Shown here piece after piece: positions 5,837 to 13,608 of a DNA stretch of 13,836 nt. Made by a program: the position numbers and the translations under genes. The notes beneath the pieces are model-generated. The model searched no databases. It saw only the letters and a program-made list of their open reading frames with translations, and had not been told where the DNA came from. The stretch lies in the NCBI GenBank assembly GCA_030536565.1, contig JAUNPT010000045.1:845-14680 (forward strand), in the 5' to 3' direction. The first letter of the stretch is position 1. Each line of letters opens with the position of its first letter. The stretch is from Eubacteriales bacterium (GTDB lineage Bacteria; Bacillota; Clostridia; Lachnospirales; Lachnospiraceae).

Positions 5837-8809
5837 ATGAATTTAGAAGAATGTTATAAAGTATTGGAAAATTTAGATTTAGACAAATATGAGCTGGTTT
5901 CATTAGAGAAGCTTAAGGATATTAACTCCTGCGGACTGCTGTTAAAGCATAAAAAGAGTGGGGCAAGGCTTGCAGTAGTTTCTAATGATGATGAAAATAA
6001 GGTGTTTTCTATAGGTTTTAGAACACCGCCATATAACGATACAGGACTTCAGCATATATTAGAGCATTCAACACTATGCGGTTCAAGAAAATATCCTGTA
6101 AAAGACCCGTTTGTGGAGCTGTGCAAGGGCTCTCTGAATACATTTTTAAATGCCATGACATACCCGGATAAGACAGTATATCCAGTGGCAAGCTGCAACA
6201 ATACAGATTTTAAGAATATCATGGATGTATATATGGATGCTGTGTTTTATCCTAATATTTATGACAGACCGCAGATTTTCAAGCAGGAGGGCTGGCATTA
6301 TGAGCTTGAAGATGTAGATGATGAGCTTAAAATTAATGGAGTTGTATTCAATGAGATGAAGGGTGCATTCTCAGCACCTGATGATATGCTGTCCAGATAT
6401 ACATTTTTATCGCTTTTTCCGGATACCTCATACCGTTTTGAGTCAGGTGGGGAACCAGACAAGATTCCATCATTATCATATGAGGAATTTCTTGATTACC
6501 ATAAGAATTATTATCACCCTGTAAACAGTTATATATATCTTTATGGAGATATGGACGTGCAGGAAAGATTAGATTATCTGGACACAGAATACTTATCGGA
6601 TTTTGATAAAGCTGACGTCAATACTGCTTCGGATATAAAGCTTCAGAAAGGCTTTGATAAGCTTGTTGAGAAAGAATATGCATATCCGGTTACAGAAGAC
6701 GAACAGCTTACGGACAATTCGTATATTTCTGTGAATTATGTTATTTCAGATACACTGGATTCAAAGTTATATCTTGCCATGCAGGTACTCGATTACGCTT
6801 TGGTGTGTGCACCGGGTGCTCCTGTAAAACAGGCGCTTATAGATGCAGGAGTAGGAACTGATATTTATAGTGACTATGGTACAGCTATGATTCAGCCCGT
6901 ATATTCTATTATTGCCAAGAATGCAGACAAAAGCCAGAAGGAGCTTTTTAAAAGAACAATACGGGAAACACTTGAAAAAATTGTAGAAGATGGCATTGAT
7001 GAGCGTATGATTGCCGCAGGAATCAACTATTATGAATTTAAGTTCAGGGAGGCGGATTTTGGTTCATTTCCTAAGGGATTAATGTACTATCTTACAATGA
7101 TGGACAGCTGGCTGTATGACGAGAACAAGCCTTTCATACATTTAGGGGCGCTGGCTGTATTTGATAAGCTAAAGAGTGCAGTAAAGGAAGGATATTTTGA
7201 GGATATTATAAAAAGATATCTTCTTGATAATACACATGGCTCTGTAATAAGCCTTGTTCCTGAATACGGGCTTGATGAACACAGACAGGCAGAGGAAAGA
7301 GAAAAGCTTGCGGCTTATAAGGCAGCATTATCTAAGGAAGAACTGGAAATGCTGGTTAAGGATACTAAGGAATTAAAGGAATATCAGGATACACCGTCAA
7401 AGCAGGAGGAGCTGGAGACAATTCCTATGCTTAAGGTTTCTGATATCGAAAAGACCCCGCAGCCTTTTTATATTGAGCCAAAGAAGATTGAGGACGTGAC
7501 AGTGATTCACCACAATCTCTATACGAACAAGATTGCTTATATGATGCTGATGTTTGACTGTAAGAATGTACCAGATGAGCTTCTTGCGTATGTAGGTCTG
7601 TTAGCTACAGTGCTTGGCGGAATGGATACAGACAGGTTTACTTATCCGGAGCTTACAAATGAAATTAATATAAACTGTGGAGGAATCTCAGCAGAGAGCT
7701 CTATATATACAGATAATCCACAGAATAATCCTGATAATGGAAGGGGTAAATATACAATTGCAGTGGAAGTCAAAGCAAAGATGCTTTATGAAAAGATTCC
7801 ATTTGCTCTTGAAATGATAGAAGAAATAATATACCACACAAAGTTTGAGGATTATAAACGTCTTAAGGAGATCATTGCGAGGGTTAAATCAAGAATTGAA
7901 ACTACCATGGTAAATTCAGGAAATACAGTTGCAATGATGGAGGCAATGTCACAGTTTTCAGAAACAACCTATTATTCAAGCCTTATGAAGGGATATGGTT
8001 ATTACAAGGTTATTAAGGAAATGAACGATAACTTTGAAGATAAAAAAGAAGAAATTGTGAAAAATATAAGAACTCTTGTAAGGCTTATATTTAATAAAAA
8101 ACTTCTTACAGTAAGCTTTACGGCAGATAACGAAGGGTATGATAAGCTGAAGATATGTGCAGGGGAATTTATAAATAAGCTTAATGATTATGAAAATCCT
8201 CTGGCAGTCAGAAGCTTTAAGCCAGTACATGTAAGAACAGGACTTACATCGGCATCACAGGTTCAGTATGTTGCAAGATGCGGCAATTATAGGAAAGCAG
8301 GATATAATTACACTGGTGCATTAAAGGTGTTGAAGGTTATTTTTTCATATGAATATCTTTGGTTAAATGTGAGAGTAAAGGGCGGCGCTTATGGCTGTAT
8401 GAGCAGCTTTTACAGAAATGGAGATATGTATCTGGTGTCTTACAGAGACCCAAATCTTTCTAAAACCAATGAAGTATATGAAGGGGCAGCAGATTACATT
8501 AAGAACTTTACAGTAAGTGACAGAGATATGGCAAAATTCATTATCGGAACTGTCGGAGAGATGGATACACCGATGAATCCTGCTGCGAAGGGGCTTCGTT
8601 CCTTCAGTGCATATATAAGCAACATGACTTACGAAAGGCTTTGCAGTGAGAGGTTACAGGTTTTAGAGGCTTCACAGGAAAGCATAAGGGCACTGGCACC
8701 ATTAGTTGAGGCGGCAATGAAACAGAATTATTTATGTGTTGTTGGAAATGCAAAAGCCATTAATAACAATAAAGAAATGTTTGATGAGATTAAGCCTTTA
8801 AATGTTTAA
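5837..8809 (+). CDS. M16C family zinc metallopeptidase, presequence protease (PreP)-like
   Basis: 990 residues from the ATG at 5837. An ATG at 5825 is also in frame, but GGAG (5827-5830) lies six bases before 5837 and overlaps the upstream ATG, so 5837 is preferred. The inverted zinc motif HxxEH is present as HILEH (residues 73-77), and NEMKGAF about 95 residues on carries the likely third ligand Glu. The C-terminal half holds the conserved LWLNVRVKGGAYG segment, whose Arg and Tyr help bind substrate in M16 enzymes. Length and the SRKYPVKDPF segment fit subfamily M16C, where both halves of the peptidase clamshell are in one chain. These enzymes degrade short unfolded peptides; there is no signal peptide, so it should act in the cytoplasm. 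Its physiological substrates in clostridia are not known. era follows closely, in the same direction. Confidence 0.93.
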   Translation: MNLEECYKVLENLDLDKYELVSLEKLKDINSCGLLLKHKKSGARLAVVSNDDENKVFSIGFRTPPYNDTGLQHILEHSTLCGSRKYPVKDPFVELCKGSLNTFLNAMTYPDKTVYPVASCNNTDFKNIMDVYMDAVFYPNIYDRPQIFKQEGWHYELEDVDDELKINGVVFNEMKGAFSAPDDMLSRYTFLSLFPDTSYRFESGGEPDKIPSLSYEEFLDYHKNYYHPVNSYIYLYGDMDVQERLDYLDTEYLSDFDKADVNTASDIKLQKGFDKLVEKEYAYPVTEDEQLTDNSYISVNYVISDTLDSKLYLAMQVLDYALVCAPGAPVKQALIDAGVGTDIYSDYGTAMIQPVYSIIAKNADKSQKELFKRTIRETLEKIVEDGIDERMIAAGINYYEFKFREADFGSFPKGLMYYLTMMDSWLYDENKPFIHLGALAVFDKLKSAVKEGYFEDIIKRYLLDNTHGSVISLVPEYGLDEHRQAEEREKLAAYKAALSKEELEMLVKDTKELKEYQDTPSKQEELETIPMLKVSDIEKTPQPFYIEPKKIEDVTVIHHNLYTNKIAYMMLMFDCKNVPDELLAYVGLLATVLGGMDTDRFTYPELTNEININCGGISAESSIYTDNPQNNPDNGRGKYTIAVEVKAKMLYEKIPFALEMIEEIIYHTKFEDYKRLKEIIARVKSRIETTMVNSGNTVAMMEAMSQFSETTYYSSLMKGYGYYKVIKEMNDNFEDKKEEIVKNIRTLVRLIFNKKLLTVSFTADNEGYDKLKICAGEFINKLNDYENPLAVRSFKPVHVRTGLTSASQVQYVARCGNYRKAGYNYTGALKVLKVIFSYEYLWLNVRVKGGAYGCMSSFYRNGDMYLVSYRDPNLSKTNEVYEGAADYIKNFTVSDRDMAKFIIGTVGEMDTPMNPAAKGLRSFSAYISNMTYERLCSERLQVLEASQESIRALAPLVEAAMKQNYLCVVGNAKAINNNKEMFDEIKPLNV

Positions 8810-8830
8810 TGCGTATTTAAGGATAAGATT

Positions 8831-8847
8831 TGCTGCAGCTGGCAGCA
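8831..8847 (+). other. Small GC-rich hairpin just upstream of the era ribosome binding site
   Basis: TGCTGC (8831-8836) pairs with GCAGCA (8842-8847) around a five-base loop. The 3' end of the stem touches the putative ribosome binding site AGAAAGGA (8847-8854). A T run follows only eight bases later, so this is a poor terminator. It could tune era translation or mRNA processing, or mean nothing. Confidence 0.35.
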
Positions 8848-8862
8848 GAAAGGATTTTTAAT

Positions 8863-9843
8863 TTGAATTTAGATGAGATGTTAGCAGCAAGCGGGATTAC
8901 TGGAGGCGCTGCTGCGGTAAATGGAAATACAAAATCAGGCTTTGTCACACTGATTGGAAGACCTAATGTTGGAAAATCGACGCTTATGAATCATTTGATT
9001 GGACAGAAAATCGCAATTACCTCTAATAAGCCGCAGACAACAAGAAATAAGATACAGACTGTTTTTACAGATGATAGAGGACAGATTGTATTTGTTGATA
9101 CCCCGGGGATTCATAAGGCAAAGAACAAGCTGGGGGAATATATGGTTGGAGCAGCGGAAAAGACCATTAATGAAGTAGATGTCATATGCTGGCTTGTAGA
9201 GCCAACAACATTTATCGGTGCGGGCGAACAGCATATTATTGAAAGATTAAAGCAGGTTAATGGCGTTCCGGTCATTCTTGTTATAAACAAGGTTGATACA
9301 GTTAAAAAACCGGAGCTTCTGCCAGTAATTGAAAAGTACAGCAGGGAGCTTGAATTTGCAGAGATAGTTCCGGTTTCAGCAAGAAGCGGAGATAATACAG
9401 ATGATTTGGTAGATGCAATATTTAAGCATCTTCCATATGGGCCAATGTACTATGATGAGGATACTGTTACAGACCAGCCAATGAGACAGATTGTTTCAGA
9501 GCTTATCCGGGAGAAGGCACTTCATGCTCTCAATGAGGAAATCCCTCATGGTATAGCCGTTGTCATAGACAGTATGAAAGACCGTAAGGGAAGCAATAAA
9601 AAGAGAGTTATGGATATTCAGGCGACAATTATCTGTGAGAGAGATTCCCACAAGGGAATAATTATTGGCAAGGGCGGCGAAATGCTTAAAAAAATAGGAA
9701 CAAATGCCAGATATGAAATTGAAAGGCAGCTTGATATGAAGGCCAATCTTCAGCTGTGGGTAAAGGTGAAAAAAGACTGGCGTGAAAGCGATATTCTTAT
9801 TAAAAACTTCGGATATGATAAAAAGAAGGATGACAAGCAGTAA
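8863..9843 (+). CDS. era: GTPase Era, ribosome assembly factor
   Basis: 326 residues if translation begins at TTG 8863, which follows AGAAAGGA (8847-8854) by eight bases. TTG 8830 is in frame but has no ribosome binding site, and ATG 8878 lacks one too. The GTPase domain shows G1 GRPNVGKS (32-39), the QTTRNKIQ switch region (58-65), G3 DTPGIH (79-84), G4 NKVD (142-145) and SAR (172-174). The C-terminal KH domain follows with GIIIGKGGEML (about 265-275). Era binds the 3' end of 16S rRNA and checks 30S subunit maturation, and is usually essential. Most Era proteins start just before KSGFVTLIGRP; here about 24 extra residues precede it, rich in Ala and Gly. It sits between the protease and recO (20 bp to recO), an arrangement consistent with cotranscription. 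Identity is certain; the start is less so. Confidence 0.95.
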   Translation: MNLDEMLAASGITGGAAAVNGNTKSGFVTLIGRPNVGKSTLMNHLIGQKIAITSNKPQTTRNKIQTVFTDDRGQIVFVDTPGIHKAKNKLGEYMVGAAEKTINEVDVICWLVEPTTFIGAGEQHIIERLKQVNGVPVILVINKVDTVKKPELLPVIEKYSRELEFAEIVPVSARSGDNTDDLVDAIFKHLPYGPMYYDEDTVTDQPMRQIVSELIREKALHALNEEIPHGIAVVIDSMKDRKGSNKKRVMDIQATIICERDSHKGIIIGKGGEMLKKIGTNARYEIERQLDMKANLQLWVKVKKDWRESDILIKNFGYDKKKDDKQ

Positions 9844-9863
9844 TTTTATGCAGGTGGTTATAG

Positions 9864-10598
9864 ATGGGTGATATTTTAGAGGTCACAGGAATGATTATAT
9901 CGGCAATGCCTGTCGGAGAATTTGACCGCAGAGTTGTTATTATTACAAAGGAGCGCGGAAAGATTTCTGCATTTGCGAAGGGCGCAAGAAGACCAAACAG
10001 CCCTCTTATGGGTATTACAAGGGCTTTTGTGTTCGGCAGATTTGAAATGTATGAGGGAAGAACATCATATAATATCAGGCAGGCCAGTATTACCCAGTAT
10101 TTTGAAGGTATAATTACGGATTTGGAGGCAGTCTGTTATTCCTGCTATTTTGCAGAAATTGCAGATTATTACACAAGGGAAAATGTTGACGGAGGTGAAG
10201 TGATTAATCTGATATATGCTTCCCTGCAGGCCCTGCAAAATAAAAAGATTCCAAATGAGCTTGTAAGATATATATATGAGCTTAGGATTATTGCTGTCAA
10301 TGGAGAATGCCCTGATTTCTTTACCTGCCGCAGCTGCGGCACACAAGAAGCTATAGATACATATTCGGCTATGGAGAGCGGTGTATACTGCAGTCGCTGC
10401 CATGGGCTGGCTAAAGATGGCGTTGGGCTTTCAAAATCCGCAGTTTATGCTATCCAGTATATTATAACATCACCTGTCAGAAAACTGTTTACATTTACAG
10501 TCAGCAGTGAGGTGCTGTCTGAGCTTAGAATGGTACTAAACAGGTTATGCCTAAGGACATTTGACAAGGTCATGAAGTCAAGGGAAATGCTGCCTTAA
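9864..10598 (+). CDS. recO: DNA repair protein RecO
   Basis: 244 residues, normal for the family. The N-terminal OB-fold carries EVTGMIISAMPVGEFDRRVVI (about residues 6-26) and ISAFAKGARRPNSPLMG (34-50), the basic stretch typical of RecO. The C-terminal part is helical and has a zinc-binding cysteine set at C149, C155, C158, C176 and C179 (CRSCG and CSRC pairs), as in Gram-positive RecO. RecO anneals ssDNA and, with RecR, loads RecA on SSB-coated DNA in recombinational repair. AGGTGG (9852-9857) lies six bases before the ATG, and the gap to era is 20 bp, so the two are probably cotranscribed. era-recO adjacency is common in Firmicutes and supports the call. No terminator is evident after the gene. 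Confidence 0.95.
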   Translation: MGDILEVTGMIISAMPVGEFDRRVVIITKERGKISAFAKGARRPNSPLMGITRAFVFGRFEMYEGRTSYNIRQASITQYFEGIITDLEAVCYSCYFAEIADYYTRENVDGGEVINLIYASLQALQNKKIPNELVRYIYELRIIAVNGECPDFFTCRSCGTQEAIDTYSAMESGVYCSRCHGLAKDGVGLSKSAVYAIQYIITSPVRKLFTFTVSSEVLSELRMVLNRLCLRTFDKVMKSREMLP

Positions 10599-10655
10599 AA
10601 AACAGCTTTAAAAATGGGTAGGCAATTATAACACTAATAAGGGAAGGCGTAGAAT

Positions 10656-11483
10656 ATGTCACATAATAATCAGAAGAAAATAGCGGCTATTAACGATTTT
10701 TCTGGATTTGGAAGATGCTCGCTTGTGGTGGAGCTTCCAATTATATCAGCGTTGAAGGTGCAGTGCTGTCCGGTTCCAACATCTATTTTTTCCAATCATA
10801 CAGGGTTTCCAAGCTTCTTTTTTGATGATTATACAGATAAGATGGAAGCATATATTAATGAGTGGGATAAGCTTAAGCTTGAGTTTAACGGAATATGTAC
10901 GGGATTTTTAGGCTCCCACAGACAGATACAGATTGTTGAAGATTTTATAAAGCATTTTAAAAAAGATAATACAATTGTAGTTGTCGACCCTGTTATGGGA
11001 GATTATGGGAAAATGTATCCTACCTATACAGAGGAAATCTGTAAGGAAATGAGAAGGCTGGTTAAGTATGCTGATATTGTAACTCCTAATTTAACAGAGG
11101 CCTGCATTTTGGCAGGAGAGGAGTATCATGATAACTGGTCAAAAAAAGATTTAACAAAGCTTGCAGGAAAGATTTCTGACATGGGGCCGCAGAAGGTTGT
11201 TATTACAGGAATTGCCCAGGGGCAGTTTGTGGCAAATTTCTGTTTTGAGAAGGACAGGGAAGGATATCTTATACGTACAGTTAAGGTGGGAACGCAGCGT
11301 TCCGGAACAGGAGATATTTTTGCTTCGATTATTGCGGCCGATGCTGTAAATGGAGTGAATTTTCATGAGTCGGTAAGAAAAGCCTCAGCATTTATAAAAA
11401 AATGCATTCTAAAGTCCATAGAGCTTGATATACCGTTAACTGACGGAGTATGCTTTGAGGAATTGCTGACCACATTAAAGTGA
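10656..11483 (+). CDS. Pyridoxamine/pyridoxal kinase (PdxK/PdxY-like, ribokinase superfamily)
   Basis: 275 residues. It phosphorylates vitamin B6 vitamers (pyridoxal, pyridoxamine, pyridoxine) with ATP, feeding PLP salvage in the cytoplasm. The N-terminal INDFSGFGRCSL (12-23) is the substrate-side segment of this kinase group. VVDPVMGDYGKMY (109-121), TPNLTEA (143-149) and the anion-hole/catalytic SGTGD (216-220, Asp220 as catalytic base) are all intact. The ribosome binding site is GGGAAGG (10641-10647) before the ATG. The radical SAM gene starts 19 bp after its stop, so the two are likely transcribed together. The gap to recO is 57 bp without a convincing terminator or promoter, so readthrough from the era-recO unit is possible. 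A hydroxymethylpyrimidine kinase (ThiD-like) role cannot be excluded from sequence alone, but the overall resemblance is to pyridoxamine kinase. Confidence 0.88.
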   Translation: MSHNNQKKIAAINDFSGFGRCSLVVELPIISALKVQCCPVPTSIFSNHTGFPSFFFDDYTDKMEAYINEWDKLKLEFNGICTGFLGSHRQIQIVEDFIKHFKKDNTIVVVDPVMGDYGKMYPTYTEEICKEMRRLVKYADIVTPNLTEACILAGEEYHDNWSKKDLTKLAGKISDMGPQKVVITGIAQGQFVANFCFEKDREGYLIRTVKVGTQRSGTGDIFASIIAADAVNGVNFHESVRKASAFIKKCILKSIELDIPLTDGVCFEELLTTLK

Positions 11484-11502
11484 CAGGAAAAGGAGGAAAA
11501 TC

Positions 11503-12105
11503 ATGGAGATACTATATAAGGTACACAATAATCTATACGTGAATTTAACTAACAGGTGCCCATACGCATGCACATTCTGTTTAAGACAGACAATGGACAG
11601 AATTGGTGAATCAGACAGATTATGGCTTGAGAGAGAACCTTTAGTAGATGAGGTTAAGAAAGAATTTGATAAATTTGACATGTCACAGTTTGACGAGGTT
11701 GTATTCTGCGGCTTTGGCGAACCTACAGAGCGTTTTGATGATTTGAAGGAGGTTGCTGCCTTTGTTAAGAAAAAATTTGCAAAAAAAATAAGAATCAATA
11801 CAAATGGCGCTGGAAGTCTTATTAATGGAAGGGATATCGCACCAGAGATGGAAGGTCTTATAGATACAGTCTCGATAAGCCTTAACAATCCAGTAAGAGA
11901 GGAATACTTAAGGCTTGTACGCAGTAAGTTTGGCGAAAAGTCTTTTGATGCAATGCTTGATTTTGCCAGAGAATGTACAAAGTATGTGCCAAATGTTGTG
12001 ATGACAACAGTTGATACGACTATTACAAAGGAAGAAGAAGCACAGTGCAAAAAGATTTGTGATGAGATTGGAGCAGCGTATCGGATTCGGCCTTGGGAGG
12101 AATAA
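11503..12105 (+). CDS. Small radical SAM protein of the TatD-associated type
   Basis: 200 residues. Cys19, Cys23 and Cys26 form the CxxxCxxC motif (NRCPYACTFC) that holds the 4Fe-4S cluster used to cleave S-adenosylmethionine. FCGFGEPTER (68-77) is the GxGEP-like SAM-binding motif, followed by RINTNG (97-102) and SISLN (124-128), the usual beta strands of the barrel. No extra cysteine cluster or SPASM domain follows: the remaining cysteines (69, 158, 182, 186) are scattered. The short length and the LYVNLTNRCP start match the small family that is usually encoded next to, or fused with, the nuclease TatD; its reaction is unknown. No tatD is in this window. The nearest partners are the pyridoxamine kinase (19 bp upstream) and glyS. 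A strong ribosome binding site (AAAGGAGGA, 11488-11496) precedes the ATG. It could also be a generic organic-radical activating-enzyme-like protein. Confidence 0.82.
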   Translation: MEILYKVHNNLYVNLTNRCPYACTFCLRQTMDRIGESDRLWLEREPLVDEVKKEFDKFDMSQFDEVVFCGFGEPTERFDDLKEVAAFVKKKFAKKIRINTNGAGSLINGRDIAPEMEGLIDTVSISLNNPVREEYLRLVRSKFGEKSFDAMLDFARECTKYVPNVVMTTVDTTITKEEEAQCKKICDEIGAAYRIRPWEE

Positions 12106-12114
12106 ATTTGGTGC

Positions 12115-12143
12115 TTGTCATTGATGTTAAAATAGTATAAAAT
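12115..12143 (+). promoter_or_regulatory. Sigma-A type promoter for glyS
   Basis: TTGTCA (12115-12120) and TAAAAT (12138-12143) are separated by exactly 17 bp, each matching the consensus at five of six positions. Transcription would start near 12150, giving a leader of about 23 bases with AAGGAGG at 12160-12166. The gap of 67 bp to the previous gene leaves no room for a T-box leader. Confidence 0.65.
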
Positions 12144-12172
12144 TGAAACAGTTTATCTTAAGGAGGATTATA

Positions 12173-13561
12173 ATGGAAAAAACAATGGAGAAAATCGTAG
12201 CTTTAGCAAAGGCAAGAGGATTTGTATATCCGGGCTCTGAAATCTACGGTGGACTTGCTAATACATGGGACTATGGTAATTTGGGCGTTGAATTGAAGAA
12301 TAATGTAAAGAAGGCATGGTGGCAGAAGTTTGTGCAGGAAAGTCCATATAATGTAGGTGTTGACTGTGCGATATTAATGAATCCACAGACATGGGTTGCT
12401 TCAGGACATCTTGGCGGATTTTCAGATCCTCTTATGGATTGTAAGGAATGCCATGAAAGATTCAGGGCTGATAAGCTTATTGAGGACTGGGCAGCTGATA
12501 ATAATTTTGAATTAGAAGGTTCTGTAGATGGCTGGACACAGGAGCAGATGAAAAATTTTATTGATGAAAAGGAAATTGCCTGTCCAACATGTGGAAAGCA
12601 CAATTTTACAGATATAAGACAGTTTAACCTGATGTTTAAGACATTTCAGGGTGTAACAGAGGATGCTAAGAACACAGTTTATTTAAGACCTGAGACAGCT
12701 CAGGGTATCTTTGTAAACTTTAAGAATGTCCAGAGAACATCAAGAAAGAAGGTACCATTTGGTATTGGACAGATTGGTAAATCATTCCGTAATGAGATTA
12801 CACCAGGTAATTTTACATTCAGAACAAGAGAGTTTGAACAGATGGAGCTGGAATTTTTCTGTAAGCCGGGTACAGACCTTGAGTGGTTTAGTTATTGGAG
12901 ACAGTATTGTATCGACTGGCTGCAGAAGCTTGGTATCAAGCCGGAAGAAATGAGAGCCAGAGACCATTCACCAGAGGAGCTTTGTTTCTATTCTAAGGGA
13001 ACAACAGATCTTGAGTTTTTATTCCCATTTGGCTGGGGTGAGCTGTGGGGAATTGCAGACAGGACAGATTATGACCTTACTCAGCATCAGACTGTATCTG
13101 GCGAGGATATGTCATATTTTGATGATGAAGCAAAGGAAAAGTATATCCCTTATGTAATTGAGCCGTCACTCGGTGCCGACCGTGTTACACTTGCGTTCCT
13201 TTGTGCAGCATATGACGAGGAGGAACTTGAAGGAGGAGATGTAAGAACTGTTATGCATTTCCACCCGGTACTTGCGCCAGTTAAGATTGGTGTGCTTCCG
13301 CTTTCAAAGAAGCTTAATGAAGGGGCAGAAAAGGTATTTGCTGAACTTTCAAAGTATTACAACTGCGAGTTTGATGACAGAGGAAATATTGGTAAGAGAT
13401 ACAGAAGACAGGACGAGATTGGTACTCCTTTCTGTATCACATATGATTTTGATTCAGAAGAAGACGGTGCAGTAACAGTACGTGACAGAGATACAATGGC
13501 TCAGGAGCGTGTTAAAATTGAAGATTTGAAAGCTTATTTTGAAGACAAATTTACATTTTGA
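12173..13561 (+). CDS. glyS: Glycine--tRNA ligase, single-chain class II type
   Basis: 462 residues, the usual length of the bacterial homodimeric glycyl-tRNA synthetase, which charges tRNA-Gly with glycine using ATP. The frame can be read from TTG 12143, but ATG 12173 is six bases behind AAGGAGG (12160-12166) and gives the normal N-terminus. Residues 14-40 (RGFVYPGSEIYGG onward) are the family start. Two Cys pairs, C90/C93 and C137/C140, suggest a zinc-binding insertion. RPETAQGIF (172-180), class II motif 2 FRNEITP with the following EFEQME (205-226), and motif 3 EPSLGADR (330-337) form the active site. The anticodon-binding domain spans about 367-462 (VLPLSKK, GKRYRRQDEIGTPF). It has its own promoter. 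The zinc-ribbon gene starts 47 bp after the stop, with no terminator seen between. Confidence 0.97.
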   Translation: MEKTMEKIVALAKARGFVYPGSEIYGGLANTWDYGNLGVELKNNVKKAWWQKFVQESPYNVGVDCAILMNPQTWVASGHLGGFSDPLMDCKECHERFRADKLIEDWAADNNFELEGSVDGWTQEQMKNFIDEKEIACPTCGKHNFTDIRQFNLMFKTFQGVTEDAKNTVYLRPETAQGIFVNFKNVQRTSRKKVPFGIGQIGKSFRNEITPGNFTFRTREFEQMELEFFCKPGTDLEWFSYWRQYCIDWLQKLGIKPEEMRARDHSPEELCFYSKGTTDLEFLFPFGWGELWGIADRTDYDLTQHQTVSGEDMSYFDDEAKEKYIPYVIEPSLGADRVTLAFLCAAYDEEELEGGDVRTVMHFHPVLAPVKIGVLPLSKKLNEGAEKVFAELSKYYNCEFDDRGNIGKRYRRQDEIGTPFCITYDFDSEEDGAVTVRDRDTMAQERVKIEDLKAYFEDKFTF

Positions 13562-13608
13562 GAATAATGCTCTGGAATATATGAAGAAGTATAAAGAAGG
13601 AAAGCCTT

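Noticed and set aside
8831..8859. Hairpin plus T run before era as a rho-independent terminator
   Set aside because: The stem is only six bp and the T run starts eight bases after it, with a ribosome binding site between.
10561..10632. Possible promoter for the pyridoxamine kinase: TTGACA at 10561 and TATAAC at 10627
   Set aside because: The two elements are about 60 bp apart, and neither has a partner at 16-18 bp. TTGACA is coding sequence for the end of RecO.
11475..12050. Minus-strand open frame of 191 residues opposite the radical SAM gene
   Set aside because: The plus-strand frame has an intact CxxxCxxC motif and a strong ribosome binding site; the minus frame is a low-complexity shadow rich in Ser, Thr and Phe.
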